Assembly: GCA_030949705.1 (NCBI GenBank)
Contig: JAUZSF010000005.1
Coordinates: 1 to 64,000, forward strand
Origin: Robiginitomaculum sp.
GTDB lineage: Bacteria; Pseudomonadota; Alphaproteobacteria; Caulobacterales; Maricaulaceae
DNA: 64,000 bases
Direction of reading: 5' to 3'
Shown here: positions 27,495 to 38,662 of the stretch, in pieces
Layout: every line of letters begins with the position of its first letter
Position numbering within the stretch: the first letter of the stretch is position 1
The notes under the pieces: model-generated
Told to the model about the DNA's origin: nothing
The model's database searches: none
Seen by the model: only the letters and a program-made list of their open reading frames with translations
Made by a program: the position numbers and the translations under genes

Positions 27495-28210
27495 TTGCGG
27501 GTGTTCTCCTTGACCATTAATTGCAGTTGGCGAATCAATTTGACCTGTTCTTCTATTGCAGCGGTAATGCCGCCAAGGCGTCCATAATTGCTAAGCAGTT
27601 TATTACGCACCGCCAGACTTGCCCGCATGGCATCCAATTGGCAATCCGCGGCGATGGAGAGCATCAAGGAAGAAGCATACGCGGAAAAACTTCAGGGTAG
27701 GTATCGACCAGATTTTTGGCGTCGGACGCGATGAAGGCCGCCAAGCCCGCACTATAGTCCATCGCCCGCTGGTAGCTTATTACGCGTTGTAAATCCGTAT
27801 TCTGACAGGATTTCCAAGCCACGGGATTGCGAAAGCACTTCAACACTCAAGAGCCTGTTGAATGCGTAACTTCCGCCCAAGATGTGCGATTGCCAGGCGA
27901 TGCGACATTGTTCTTCTGTCAGCACTACGTCGGGATCATTGCTCTGCACAATAAAAATGGCCTGTTCGAGCAAATGTTTATCGGCGGTCGCACTCTTCAA
28001 GCAACAGTGTTTCAGCACTTTCCAGTTCCGCATCAATATCTTTGTCGAGCCTCTCCAAAATGCTGTTTCGTTTTGGCTGTCCAGCCGGGCGGCATTCCAG
28101 TTCGATGCCTGCAAACCCACAAAAACCCCAACCACGACGATCAGAAAATCCAGGAAAATGGCGGTCCATTCCTGATGACGAAAATGTTTGATGACGCGGC
28201 GCAAGATCAT
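27491..28210 (-). pseudogene. NWN-family membrane protein, copy 2 (frameshifted)
   Basis: Begins MILRRVIKHFRHQEWTAIFL and the membrane helix FLDFLIVVVGVFVGLQA, then ASNWNAARLDSQNETAF. Soon after it must shift to ILERLDKDIDAELESAETLL, then back to KHLLEQAIFIV, and again near 27790 and 27660 to reach LDAMRASLAVRNKLLSNYG and the end KENTRK. The stop TGA overlaps the start of copy 1. The first 45 residues are almost identical to copy 1 while the rest differs, so conservation is concentrated in the anchor. Its own upstream sequence has no clear promoter. Confidence 0.65.
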
Positions 28211-28325
28211 GAAGTTGCCCCCAATAACGTTTTTCATGTCTATGCCTTGGGAGCAGCTCTATCACACAATACGGGGGCCGGCGGGAAAAACCAAAGTGCT
28301 TAGCACTGTTGTTTTTACCGCAGGC

Positions 28326-29116
28326 TTATCCACCGGGTGTCGCGGCCGATCCGGCAAGCAAGCCACCATCAATGGTCAGCTCTGAGCCGGTGATATAGGC
28401 CGCCTCGTCCGAGGCCAGTAATACCGCCAATGCCGCCACCTCTTTGGACGTGCCAAAGCGCTGCATTGGTGTGTCGGCCACCATGGCCTTCATGCGCGCT
28501 TCGCGGGCCTCGCCCTCGCCTAACATAGGTTCCCACATGGGGGTGAGGATGGCCGCCGGGTGGATGGAGTTACAGCGAATGTTGAGACCGTTTTGCGCGC
28601 AACAAGTGCCACGGTTTTGGAGTGATTGCGGATCGCCGCTTTGGAGGCCGCAGGCAGGCCGCCGCCGCCAGAATGCCGACCATGCCCGAACGGGACGAGA
28701 TATTGATGATCGAGCCTGATGGCCGGCCGCGCATGGCCGCAATGCCATAACGGCAACCCAAAAACGTGCCATCGGTATTCACCGCATGGACGGCGCGCCA
28801 GTCCGCCAGCGATGCGTGTTCCGGATCATGATTAATGGGGCTCATTTTCAAAGCCGGTAATGCCGGCATTATTGACCAGCACATCCAGTTCCGGCACGGC
28901 CCTGGCAATGGCGGCCCAGCCAACCTCGCTGGCCACATCCAGTTTCCTAGAAAATCTGCCCCTAAATCCGTGCGCCGTTTGGCGACCGGTGTTTTCGTCG
29001 ATATCGGTTACATAAACCTCGAGCACACCTTCGGTGATGAAAGCCCGCGCGATGGCTTTGCCAATCCCACGCGCAGCCCCGGTGATCAGGCAGACCTTGC
29101 CCTTTAATCGTTGCAT
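28326..29116 (-). pseudogene. Short-chain dehydrogenase/reductase, multiply frameshifted
   Basis: Fragments of a classical SDR in three frames: LITGAARGIGKAIARAF (NAD-binding TGxxxGIG), [12 protein letters not shown] (NAG), [13 protein letters not shown], then [13 protein letters not shown], and finally [36 protein letters not shown]. At least four frame changes are needed. In the active-site region the sequence reads LPAASK where YAASK is expected, so the catalytic Tyr codon is missing. This favours true decay over sequencing error. Confidence 0.85.
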
Positions 29117-29267
29117 TGTTTTGAATGTCCTTGAGGAAGATAAAGAAATTTTGGGCATCAAATGCCCTCGTTTCGTCTTTGCCGATTACGAGCGGTTACG
29201 CGTGTTCATTGGCTTATCTCCTCAAGATGCGAGACCGGTCACATTAAATGGATATAAAGTCAATTGC

Positions 29268-29482
29268 TCAGAATTTGCCGCGAAACTTGCCGGTATGGAT
29301 GCCAAACATATTGGCGATATGCACCAGCATTAAAATACCCACCACCAACGCCAGCATATAAACCGGTTTCCAGCTGAAGAGAGTGGGATTACCCGGCTCG
29401 CGCGGGATACTGTCGCGCCAGACCCCAGCGCAAAAATAGCGGCAGAGATTGCAAGAACGGTCAGGGTAATCGTCAGGGTCAT
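29268..29482 (-). pseudogene. Small two-helix membrane protein, one frameshift
   Basis: From an ATG at 29482 the frame gives TLTITLTVLAISAAIFALG (first helix), then a frame change near 29425 gives RDSIPREPGNPTLFSWKPVY, a second helix MLALVVGILMLVHIANMFGI and the end HTGKFRGKF. About 71 residues when restored. I do not recognise the family; the proline-rich linker between two helices looks conserved. Restoration requires one base. Confidence 0.5.
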
Positions 29483-29512
29483 GGAGTATATTTGTGCGTT
29501 CAGCCGCGGTTA

Positions 29513-31048
29513 TCAAGCGCCGAAATCCACATCAGGGGTTTTGGGGCAAAGGCCATGGCGCGTTTTTTCCCAATAAAACGGACGCCTTACCAGATCCAAA
29601 ATGGCCCGGGCCATGGCCCAGCTGTGCAGGGGCCAATAGAGGGTCGCCCCCAGTAGATCCAGGAGACTATAGGTTAAGCTTGCCCGTTTGGCCCCCATGG
29701 CCAGCATCGCCATGCCGACCAGCGGGCCTGCCAATGCCAGACCATAGTCAATGGGGGCGAGCAGGGTTCCTGTCCATGGGGCCAAGAATAAAACCCCCAG
29801 CATGAGCATGGAAAACAAGGCATGGCCCAGGGCGGCAAAAACGGCGGTGCCCAAGGTGATCATCATGGAAAGCGCCCCGGGCAAAGCATTATGCATGGCG
29901 GGGCGGCGCATATGCACACCAATGGTTTGTATATAGCCCTTTAGCCAACGCGAACGCTGACGCTGCCAGGGGCCAAGCTGAGCGGTGGCTTCCTCGCGGG
30001 TGGGCGGCGTTATGGTGCCAAGACGCCAGCCATTGGCCCCCAGGCGATAGCCAAGATCCGCGTCCTCGGTCACATTATATGGATCCCAGGCCCCCACAGC
30101 CCGCAAAGCAGAAGCGCGAAAATGATTGCTGGTACCCCCAAGAGGAAATGGCAGGCCCAGGCACGCCATGGCCGGAACCAGCACCTGAAAATGGGCCGCA
30201 TATTCCAGCGCAAACTGACGGGTGAGCCAGTTCTGGTCGGCATTATAATAGCCCAGCGGAGCCTGCACACAGCCAAGATTGCCTGCCATATCTTCGGCAA
30301 AGGCCCGCACGGCATGGCGTAGCTGATCAGGGTGGGGGCGATCCTCGGCATCATAAATGGTCACCAATTCGCCGCGCGCCCGGGCAAAACCGGCATTCAA
30401 GGCCTTGGGTTTGGTCTGTGGCCCAATAGGCGGCACGATCAGGATTTCCCATGATGACCCTAATGGATGGTCTCTGACCGCGTGGATGGTGTTCTTGTCA
30501 TCGGCTTCCAACAATAATTTTATATCCAGTTTTGAGCTGGGGTAATTGAGCGCTTCAATGGCTTTGCACAAATCATCCAACACTTCGGCTTCATGATAAA
30601 GCGGAATGAGAAGCGTATAGAGCGGCAGATCTTGATCTTCGGGCAAGGCGGTGCGCGTTGTGGGTGGTGATGACAACACCAGTAAAAACGCGCGAAAGGC
30701 AATCGAGACCGCAAAGAAAGCCCACAAGACATGATGCAAGACCAAAGTCGTAGCCACTGGCGCAACCCAGGTCAGGCCCACCACCAGAAACAAAGCGCCT
30801 GCCAGGGCAGCTTTTTGCGCCTTACTGATCCCCAGCACTGCTGAGGCCAGCGGGTCTTTATGGCACAGACTGCCTGCCGCCAGGGCGGCCGCTTTGCGCC
30901 CCAAAACATGGATTTGTGCAACCCGAGAGCGATGTTGGCGTAATCGCGGTTGTACGCCATAACCATCACCCTTTATCCGCCCAAGGCGGAGAACACCCCG
31001 ATCTTTCACCCCAAACCTCCTCGAAAGGAGACAATAACACCCGCGCAC
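29513..31048 (-). CDS. Membrane glycosyltransferase family 2, cellulose-synthase-like
   Basis: Membrane processive-type GT2. The catalytic region holds LYTLLIPLYHEAEVLDDL, LLLEADDKN, TIYDAEDRPHPDQLRHAV (DxD), VTEDADLGYRL (general base) and QRQRSRWLKGYIQT (QxxRW). Membrane helices flank it: two near residues 80-125 and four or five after 380, ending with FYWEKTRHGLC, common to NfrB/BcsA-like transferases. No partner (PilZ, BcsB) is adjacent, so the polymer is unknown. The start is unsure: 31048 gives a long basic leader, while MAYNRDYANIALGLHK at about 30963, in another frame, would fit with one frameshift near 30900. Confidence 0.8.
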   Translation of the reverse strand: MRGCYCLLSRRFGVKDRGVLRLGRIKGDGYGVQPRLRQHRSRVAQIHVLGRKAAALAAGSLCHKDPLASAVLGISKAQKAALAGALFLVVGLTWVAPVATTLVLHHVLWAFFAVSIAFRAFLLVLSSPPTTRTALPEDQDLPLYTLLIPLYHEAEVLDDLCKAIEALNYPSSKLDIKLLLEADDKNTIHAVRDHPLGSSWEILIVPPIGPQTKPKALNAGFARARGELVTIYDAEDRPHPDQLRHAVRAFAEDMAGNLGCVQAPLGYYNADQNWLTRQFALEYAAHFQVLVPAMACLGLPFPLGGTSNHFRASALRAVGAWDPYNVTEDADLGYRLGANGWRLGTITPPTREEATAQLGPWQRQRSRWLKGYIQTIGVHMRRPAMHNALPGALSMMITLGTAVFAALGHALFSMLMLGVLFLAPWTGTLLAPIDYGLALAGPLVGMAMLAMGAKRASLTYSLLDLLGATLYWPLHSWAMARAILDLVRRPFYWEKTRHGLCPKTPDVDFGA

Positions 31049-31174
31049 GAATATTGCGAATCAACACAAACAAAACTCTATAAAGAGAAAATAATCTATT
31101 TTATACTTATAGTTATGAATCTAAACTTGTTCAGTTTAACCGGGTTGGAAAAGCTGTCATGGTTGATATTCTAT

Positions 31175-32632
31175 ATGGCCACCCTTCATGTGAGCACACC
31201 AGACATGCCAGAGCACGACGTTTTTGACCGCCTTTTTCAAATAATGGAGCATTACCGAAAGACACAAAATGATGGCCCGGTGGTGGCGTATCATAGTCCA
31301 GCGGCTTTGCGGGAGAAACTGTCCTTGGGGCGCGCTGACCGGCCACAAAACTATGATGCCCTTTTTGACTGGGTGGAAACCTATCTCAAATACGCGGTCA
31401 AAACCGGCCACAAACAATTCTGGAACCGTATGTGGGCCGATGCCAACCTGCCGGCCATGATCGGTGAGGTGATCAGCACCATTGCCCACACCTCGGCCTG
31501 TACATTTGAATCGGCACCGGTCTCCACCGAAATGGAAAAATACCTGATTGATGAATTTTTGTCCCTTGCCGGCTTCCATGGTGGTGAAGGGCAGATGACC
31601 ACGGGTTCGTCCAATGGCAATCTGGTGGCCATGATGGCGGCGCGCCATCTGGTGGCCCCAAACGCAAAGCGGGATGGCCTTTTTGGCACGTCGCCGCTGG
31701 TGGCCTTTGTCAATGCCGAGGCGCATTATTCCATGGACAAGGCGGTTAATCTGCTGGGTATTGGTACTGATAATTTGGTCAAAGTCCCGGTGGACGATCA
31801 CGGACGCATGCGTCTGGATGCACTGGAACAGGCGATATGTGACACCAAGGCGGCAGGCAAAATCCCGTTCTTCATTGGCACCACCGCGGCGACCACGGTG
31901 CGCGGGGCCTATGATCCGGTGGACGACATCTGCACTTTGCGCGATCGTCTGGGTCTGGGTTTGTGGGTGCATGTGGACGGGGCCTGGGGCGGCACGGTTT
32001 TTCTTTCAGAAGAGTTGAGTGACCAATACCTGTCCGGCCTAGATCAGGCCGACAGCTTCACCTTTGATTTTCACAAAATGCACGGCATCCCCATGGTGTG
32101 CAATTTCCTGCTGATCAATAATCGCGCCGGGATTTTGCAGGCCACCGTCAATAGCGGCAATGATGATTATATTTTCCGGGGCCAAGATAATGAACGCCCG
32201 GCGGATCTGGGCGCGCTATCGCTGCAATGCGGCCGTCATGTCGATATATTGAAGCTGTTTTTATCGTGGAAATTTTATGGCCGCGCGGGCTTTGTGGCGC
32301 GGATCGAACGGTTTCTGGAAAAGGCCGCTTATGCGGAGGCGGTGGTGCGAAAAACCCCTGAATTACAAATGCTGGTGCCGCGTGAAAGCTTTAATATCAA
32401 TTTTACGTACCGCGCCCCGGATGGCATGGACGAGGACGATCTGAACCGCGCCATTCGCCAACGCCTGTACGAGAGCGGCACGGCCATGGTCGGGCTGGGC
32501 ACTCTTGAGGGCCGCATTTCCATCCGCCTGCTGATCGCCAATGATGCGGTGGAGAACGCCGATATTGACGCATTTTTCCAACATGTTCTGGAGGCAGGCA
32601 ATGCCATCATTGCCGAGGCGGCAACGGCATAG
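31175..32632 (+). CDS. PLP-dependent group II amino acid decarboxylase
   Basis: About 485 residues, fold type I. PLP lysine in FTFDFHKMHGIPM, cofactor Asp in GLWVHVDGAWGGTVFL, TTGSSNGNLVAMMAAR, and IGTTAATTVRGAYDPVDDI. Resembles glutamate, cysteine-sulfinate and aspartate decarboxylases; substrate is open. The start chosen at 31175 (MATLHVSTPDMPEHD) has no good ribosome-binding site; an upstream in-frame extension is AT-rich and unlike protein. The AT-rich 31050-31170 spacer probably holds the promoter. The 3' end overlaps the convergent kelch gene by 26 bp. Confidence 0.85.
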   Translation: MATLHVSTPDMPEHDVFDRLFQIMEHYRKTQNDGPVVAYHSPAALREKLSLGRADRPQNYDALFDWVETYLKYAVKTGHKQFWNRMWADANLPAMIGEVISTIAHTSACTFESAPVSTEMEKYLIDEFLSLAGFHGGEGQMTTGSSNGNLVAMMAARHLVAPNAKRDGLFGTSPLVAFVNAEAHYSMDKAVNLLGIGTDNLVKVPVDDHGRMRLDALEQAICDTKAAGKIPFFIGTTAATTVRGAYDPVDDICTLRDRLGLGLWVHVDGAWGGTVFLSEELSDQYLSGLDQADSFTFDFHKMHGIPMVCNFLLINNRAGILQATVNSGNDDYIFRGQDNERPADLGALSLQCGRHVDILKLFLSWKFYGRAGFVARIERFLEKAAYAEAVVRKTPELQMLVPRESFNINFTYRAPDGMDEDDLNRAIRQRLYESGTAMVGLGTLEGRISIRLLIANDAVENADIDAFFQHVLEAGNAIIAEAATA

Positions 32633-33674
32633 CATACACGGCATCCATCACGGTCTGGGTTTCATCCATACCGCCAATGGTGATCAGCGCGCCATGCCAT
32701 AAGATCCCGCCGCGATAATCCATGCCTGACGGGGCATTGTCTTGCCACCAATGCAGATTGCCATCGGCGTCAAAACGGGCAACGTCCATGCGAGCCAGGG
32801 GCATGCTGGGCTCGCCATCATAGCCAATGCCATCATAATTATAGGGGTTCAGCGCCCCGCCATAAAAGAGGAAATCCCCATCAGACAGCGCCACCGCCGC
32901 GCGCCGATAGGCCGCCCCGGGGGCGGTGTCACCGGCTTTGGTCCAGATAATATTTTGTGCATTCTCGCTGATCCGGCCGGCCCAACAGCTTTCTGAAAGC
33001 ACAAAGTGACGTCTTTTTTGCGGCGGCACAGGCGGCACCACCTTGACCCCGCCGCAGATCAGAAGGTGATCGCCACTAATAGCCCCTGCATGGCCAAAAA
33101 CCGGCGCACCGGGATAGGCATTAATGGCAAACCAGCGGTTTTCGCGTGTGTCCAGCACCTGCACATCGGCAACATTATCGGTGTCGTGCCAACCAGAGAT
33201 AAGCACCGCATAACGATCCACAAAGCCCAGCACCACCGCATCATCCACGGGAACCGGCATATCTGGGGCGCGTGTATAGGTCTCGTCTTTGGGGTCAAAC
33301 ACCCAGACCTCGGGCGTGGATTTTTCTGTCCCATCCTTGGCGACACGATAGCCGCCAAAAATATAGATTTTTTCGCCCAGGGTAACGGCGTTTGCGGCCA
33401 GGCGTCCCTCCCCGTCCGGCAAGGGGGCGATGGCACGACACACGCCACCTGCAAGATCACAGGCATAGGCGTCGGCGGTCACATCACGCCAGGTTTTGCC
33501 TGCATGCAGGCCCGCAAAGACATAAGCCGTATCCCCCACACGGGCGATGGCGGCATTGCTGATCGGGACCGGCAACGTGGCAATTACCCCATGGGGAGGG
33601 CGTATCAAAATGGTCGCGGTGCACCCGAGAAGAAGGCTGGTCAAAGCGGTCAAAAGACTGATAGAAAAACGCAT
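32607..33674 (-). CDS. Kelch-repeat lipoprotein
   Basis: 355 residues with a lipoprotein signal ([18 protein letters not shown]). Six kelch-like beta-propeller blades are visible, each with GG or GD and Trp/Tyr: [85 protein letters not shown]. Probably anchored in the outer or inner membrane, with a binding or scaffold role; no catalytic site is seen. Some propellers of this type accompany sialic-acid metabolism (NanM), but no neighbours support this here. Confidence 0.78.
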   Translation of the reverse strand: MRFSISLLTALTSLLLGCTATILIRPPHGVIATLPVPISNAAIARVGDTAYVFAGLHAGKTWRDVTADAYACDLAGGVCRAIAPLPDGEGRLAANAVTLGEKIYIFGGYRVAKDGTEKSTPEVWVFDPKDETYTRAPDMPVPVDDAVVLGFVDRYAVLISGWHDTDNVADVQVLDTRENRWFAINAYPGAPVFGHAGAISGDHLLICGGVKVVPPVPPQKRRHFVLSESCWAGRISENAQNIIWTKAGDTAPGAAYRRAAVALSDGDFLFYGGALNPYNYDGIGYDGEPSMPLARMDVARFDADGNLHWWQDNAPSGMDYRGGILWHGALITIGGMDETQTVMDAVYAMPLPPRQ

Positions 33675-33754
33675 AAAAGTCTCACTGTTTTCTTCGCGTC
33701 ACAGTTTCACACGGGAAGGACCGTTGAGCCAAGCAAAATAAAAAGAGGGCGATC

Positions 33755-35694
<1,940 letters not shown>

Positions 35695-35746
35695 GGGAGG
35701 GGGCAAAGCCAATCGGCAATGAAATGCGGGCCCACGACAAACGCTT

Positions 35747-35855
35747 TCCTCTCCCGATGGGAGAGGAATAAGGTGAGGGGGGTTGTGCTTTGATTGGTGT
35801 GCCGTTTTTTGCTTCAGCAGCCCCTCATCCCAACCTTCTCCCTCAAGGGAGAAGG
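35747..35855. repeat. Composite inverted repeat with two GGGAGA hairpins
   Basis: Two hairpins, TTCCTCTCCCGATGGGAGAG (35747 on) and CCTTCTCCCTCAAGGGAGAA (35834 on), flank GGTGAGGGG ... CCCCTCATCC, which pair with each other. This is a common dispersed palindrome in Gram-negative genomes. Confidence 0.7.
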
Positions 35856-35877
35856 AGGAAATAGCCACGCCACTCCT

Positions 35878-35947
35878 CGTCACCCCGGCGAAGGCCGAGG
35901 CTCATTTTGATGCATCACGATAGATGCCAGCCTGCGCCGGTATGACG
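35878..35947. repeat. Dispersed palindrome, CGTCACCCCGGCG type
   Basis: Arms CGTCACCCCGGCGAAGGC and GCCAGCCTGCGCCGGTATGA face each other over a 34-base centre. Elements starting with CGTCA..CCGG and ending in ..CCGG.TGACG are widespread alphaproteobacterial intergenic repeats; the 61266-61344 element is of the same style. Confidence 0.75.
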
Positions 35948-35990
35948 GCAGAGCAGGCTATGCGCGTGGAGCATTTTCTTGCGAAAGTGA

Positions 35991-36013
35991 GGGATAACCA
36001 TCATCTTATCCCC
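35991..36013. repeat. GGGATAA/TTATCCC hairpin
   Basis: Arms of seven bases with an 8-base loop. It shares its stem with the hairpin at 3842-3864 behind pyrF. Confidence 0.45.
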
Positions 36014-36231
36014 GTGGGAATAGGAGAGGGTCAATAAGGAACAGCCTTTACCCCTTGGGGCGCCTCCCTTTATCCCTCTTTTACCCTTAAATGATCAAAA
36101 ACGCCCTTCAAATTACCCTTAAACACCCCTTATTACCCCTCTTTGTTCCATGCAATTGCAGGTACAAATAAGGTTTATCCCCACCCCGATGGGCGCGGTT
36201 ATACTGGTGCAATTTGGATCACGGGGATGGC

Positions 36232-36720
36232 CTAGAGCCAGCGACGCACGGTCTTGCAATAGTCAAGATAGGCATCGCCAAAACGGGCGGTCAGATACCG
36301 TTCTTCGGCCCTGATCACCACCCGGTCAATGATCAGCGCCCCAAAGGGGATCAGGATCAGCGACAGCGTGAGGCCCAGCCCAAGACACAGGCCAGTGACC
36401 AGCAGCAACATGCCCGCATACATGGGATTGCGCGAAACTTTATACGCCCCGGTTGCAATCAGGGCCTGATCGCCCTGCCAGGGCAGGGCCGAGGTTTTGG
36501 CGCGTTTGAAAAGCCCGATTGTCCAGAACTCCAGCCCCAGACCGGTAAAAGCCATCAATGTGCCCACCGCCTGCAGCCATAACGGCACCTCGAAACGCAA
36601 AGCGGGATAGTATCGGGCGGCAAACCAGCCGCCAAAACCGATCAGGACAAAAAGCAGCGGCGGTGGAAACACGATACCCGGTGATTTTGGGCCGGGCGAT
36701 TGTGGTTGCCGATCGCTCAT
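36232..36720 (-). CDS. Isoprenylcysteine methyltransferase-like membrane protein
   Basis: 162 residues with four or five membrane helices. The C-terminal signature YKVSRNPMYAGMLLLVTGL, RAEERYLTARFGDAYLDYC and RRWL is that of the ICMT/PEMT-like family, which uses S-adenosylmethionine at the membrane (RNPxY and EExxLxxxFGxxYxxY). Substrate unknown; bacterial members methylate lipids or small molecules. Its start overlaps the stop of the ABC gene (ATGA), so it is coupled to it. Confidence 0.82.
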   Translation of the reverse strand: MSDRQPQSPGPKSPGIVFPPPLLFVLIGFGGWFAARYYPALRFEVPLWLQAVGTLMAFTGLGLEFWTIGLFKRAKTSALPWQGDQALIATGAYKVSRNPMYAGMLLLVTGLCLGLGLTLSLILIPFGALIIDRVVIRAEERYLTARFGDAYLDYCKTVRRWL

Positions 36721-38569
36721 GAAGCCAACAATCCTTCTGAGGTCTCACACGGGTCATGTTCAGCAACAAAATGCTGGGGTGAGACCTCGATCAATTGCGG
36801 CCGGGATTGATCCGCATCGGGGTCATCAATAACCTTGGAGCGCAAAAACTGTAGCGAAGCGCGGCTATCCAGCGGCGATGGCAGATCGCCATCAAGGATG
36901 AGACGCTTGCGCGCCCGCTCGGCCTTGGGATCCGGGATCGGCACGGCGCTGATCAGGGCCTTGGTATAGGGATGGCGGGCATCTTCATAAATAGTGGTCC
37001 GCCCGGCAATCTCCACCACGCGGCCAAGATAGAGCACCATTACCCGGTGAGAAATTTCGCGTACCACGGCCAGATCGTGGCTGATAAAAATCATCGCCAG
37101 CCCGGCAGATTTTTGCAGATTGATCAGCAAATCAATGATTTGCGCCTGTACCGAAACATCCAGCGCCGAGACGGCTTCATCGCAGATCACCAGTTTGGGC
37201 TGTAGAATCATCGCCCGGGCAATACCAACGCGCTGATTCTGGCCGCCGGACAGCTCGTGCGGGTAACGGTTGATCATATTCGTGTCCAGATCCACCCGTT
37301 TCATGGCGGCGCGGACCTCATCCATACGGGCGCTATGGTCCATATCCGGGCGGAAGGTTTTAAGGGGTTCGGCAATGGACTGACCAATGGTCATACGCGG
37401 ATCGAGAGAGGCCAGCGGATCCTGAAAAACGATTTGCAGGTCCTTGCGTTCGCGGCGCAGGGCCTCTTTTTCTGCCTCCAGCAGGTTAGAACCCATCCAG
37501 CTGACCACACCGCCGTTGACTGGCACCAGGCGCAAGACGGCCCGGGCCAGCGTGGATTTCCCGCAACCGGATTCGCCCACCACGCCCAGGGTTTCCCCGG
37601 CGTGCAGATCAAAGCTGACGCCATCGACGGCGCGTAAGGGTTTGGTTTTGGGAAAAATGCCGCCGCCCATACGCACCGGGAAATACACCTTGACGTCATC
37701 GACATTCAACAGGGGTTCTTCATCGGCCTTGGGGGTGAAGGGGGGGCAGGGAAACCCGGCCCGGCCGGTCCGGGCGGTCCAGACGCGGCATGGCATCCAA
37801 CAAGAGTTTGGTATAATCGTTTTTGGGTTTATAGAAAATTTCGTCTGCCGGGCCATCCTCGACATACACGCCCTTTTCCATCACATAAATGTGGTCGCAC
37901 ATGCGCGCCACCACGCCCATATCATGGGTGACCAGCGCAATGGCGGCGCCAAGATCATCTTTCAGGTCATTCATCAGGTCCAGTACCTGGGCCTGAACCG
38001 TTACGTCCAGCGCCGTGGTCGGCTCGTCCGCGATCAACAGTTCGGGCTCGCACAGCATGGCCATGGCAATCATCACCCGCTGGCGCATGCCACCCGAAAG
38101 CTCGTGGGGGTATTGATCCAGCCGGCGGGCGGCCTCGGGTATGCGCACCCGGTCGAGCCAGTCCAGACATTTTTGCCGGGCCGCCTCGCCGCGTAAATTT
38201 TCGTGAATGGACAACACCTCGGCCATTTGTGCGCCAATGCGCATATGCGGGGTCAGCGAAGTCAGCGGATCCTGAAAAATCATACTCATGCGCGCGCCGC
38301 GCACACTGTTGAGGGATTTTGGGCGGGGTATTGAGAATTTCCTTGCCGCAAAACCGGATCGAGCCCTCGGCCTTGCCATTTTGCGAGAGCAAGCCCATGG
38401 CCGCCAGAAAAGTCTGGCTCTTGCCAGAACCGGATTCGCCCACCACGCCCACACACTGACCCGGTTCTATGGTTAAACTCACTCCCTTGACGGCGTGTAC
38501 CTCTCCGTCATTGGTGGAAAAACGAACATTCAAATCGCGTACATCGAATACCGGGGGAGTTTTTGCCAT
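36717..38569 (-). pseudogene. Fused double-ATPase ABC protein (YejF/GsiA-like), two frameshifts
   Basis: Restored length about 617 residues with two oligopeptide/dipeptide-type ATPase domains. First: [20 protein letters not shown] (Walker A), [20 protein letters not shown] (signature), [16 protein letters not shown]. Second: [50 protein letters not shown], then HPYTKALISAVPIP. The first break is at a T4 near 38317-38320 (minus-strand AAAA). The second is at a G7 run (37740-37746), where removing one base joins LPPLHP to [10 protein letters not shown]. So this is one fused gene, not two. No permease or binding-protein genes are adjacent. Confidence 0.82.
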
Positions 38570-38662
38570 AATGAACCCTTCAGCTGACTCCAAAAAAATA
38601 TACTAACGCGCCTAAATGCCGAGGCCAATCACACGGTGCACCTGTACCGGGTGCGTTACAGT

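Larger units (their letters stand above)
35695..36231. other. 537-bp repeat-rich spacer without genes
   Basis: No coding region is seen. It holds composite inverted repeats (35747-35855, 35878-35947, 35991-36013) and a C-rich, purine-poor section with TTACCCTTAAA twice (36081-36091 and 36113-36123) and many CCCTT words. It separates acs from the convergent methyltransferase gene. Confidence 0.8.

Noticed and set aside
36717-37865. Separate second ABC gene starting at 37865
   Set aside because: The first 40 residues of that frame overlap the end of the first domain and are not ABC-like; a one-base correction gives a continuous fusion.
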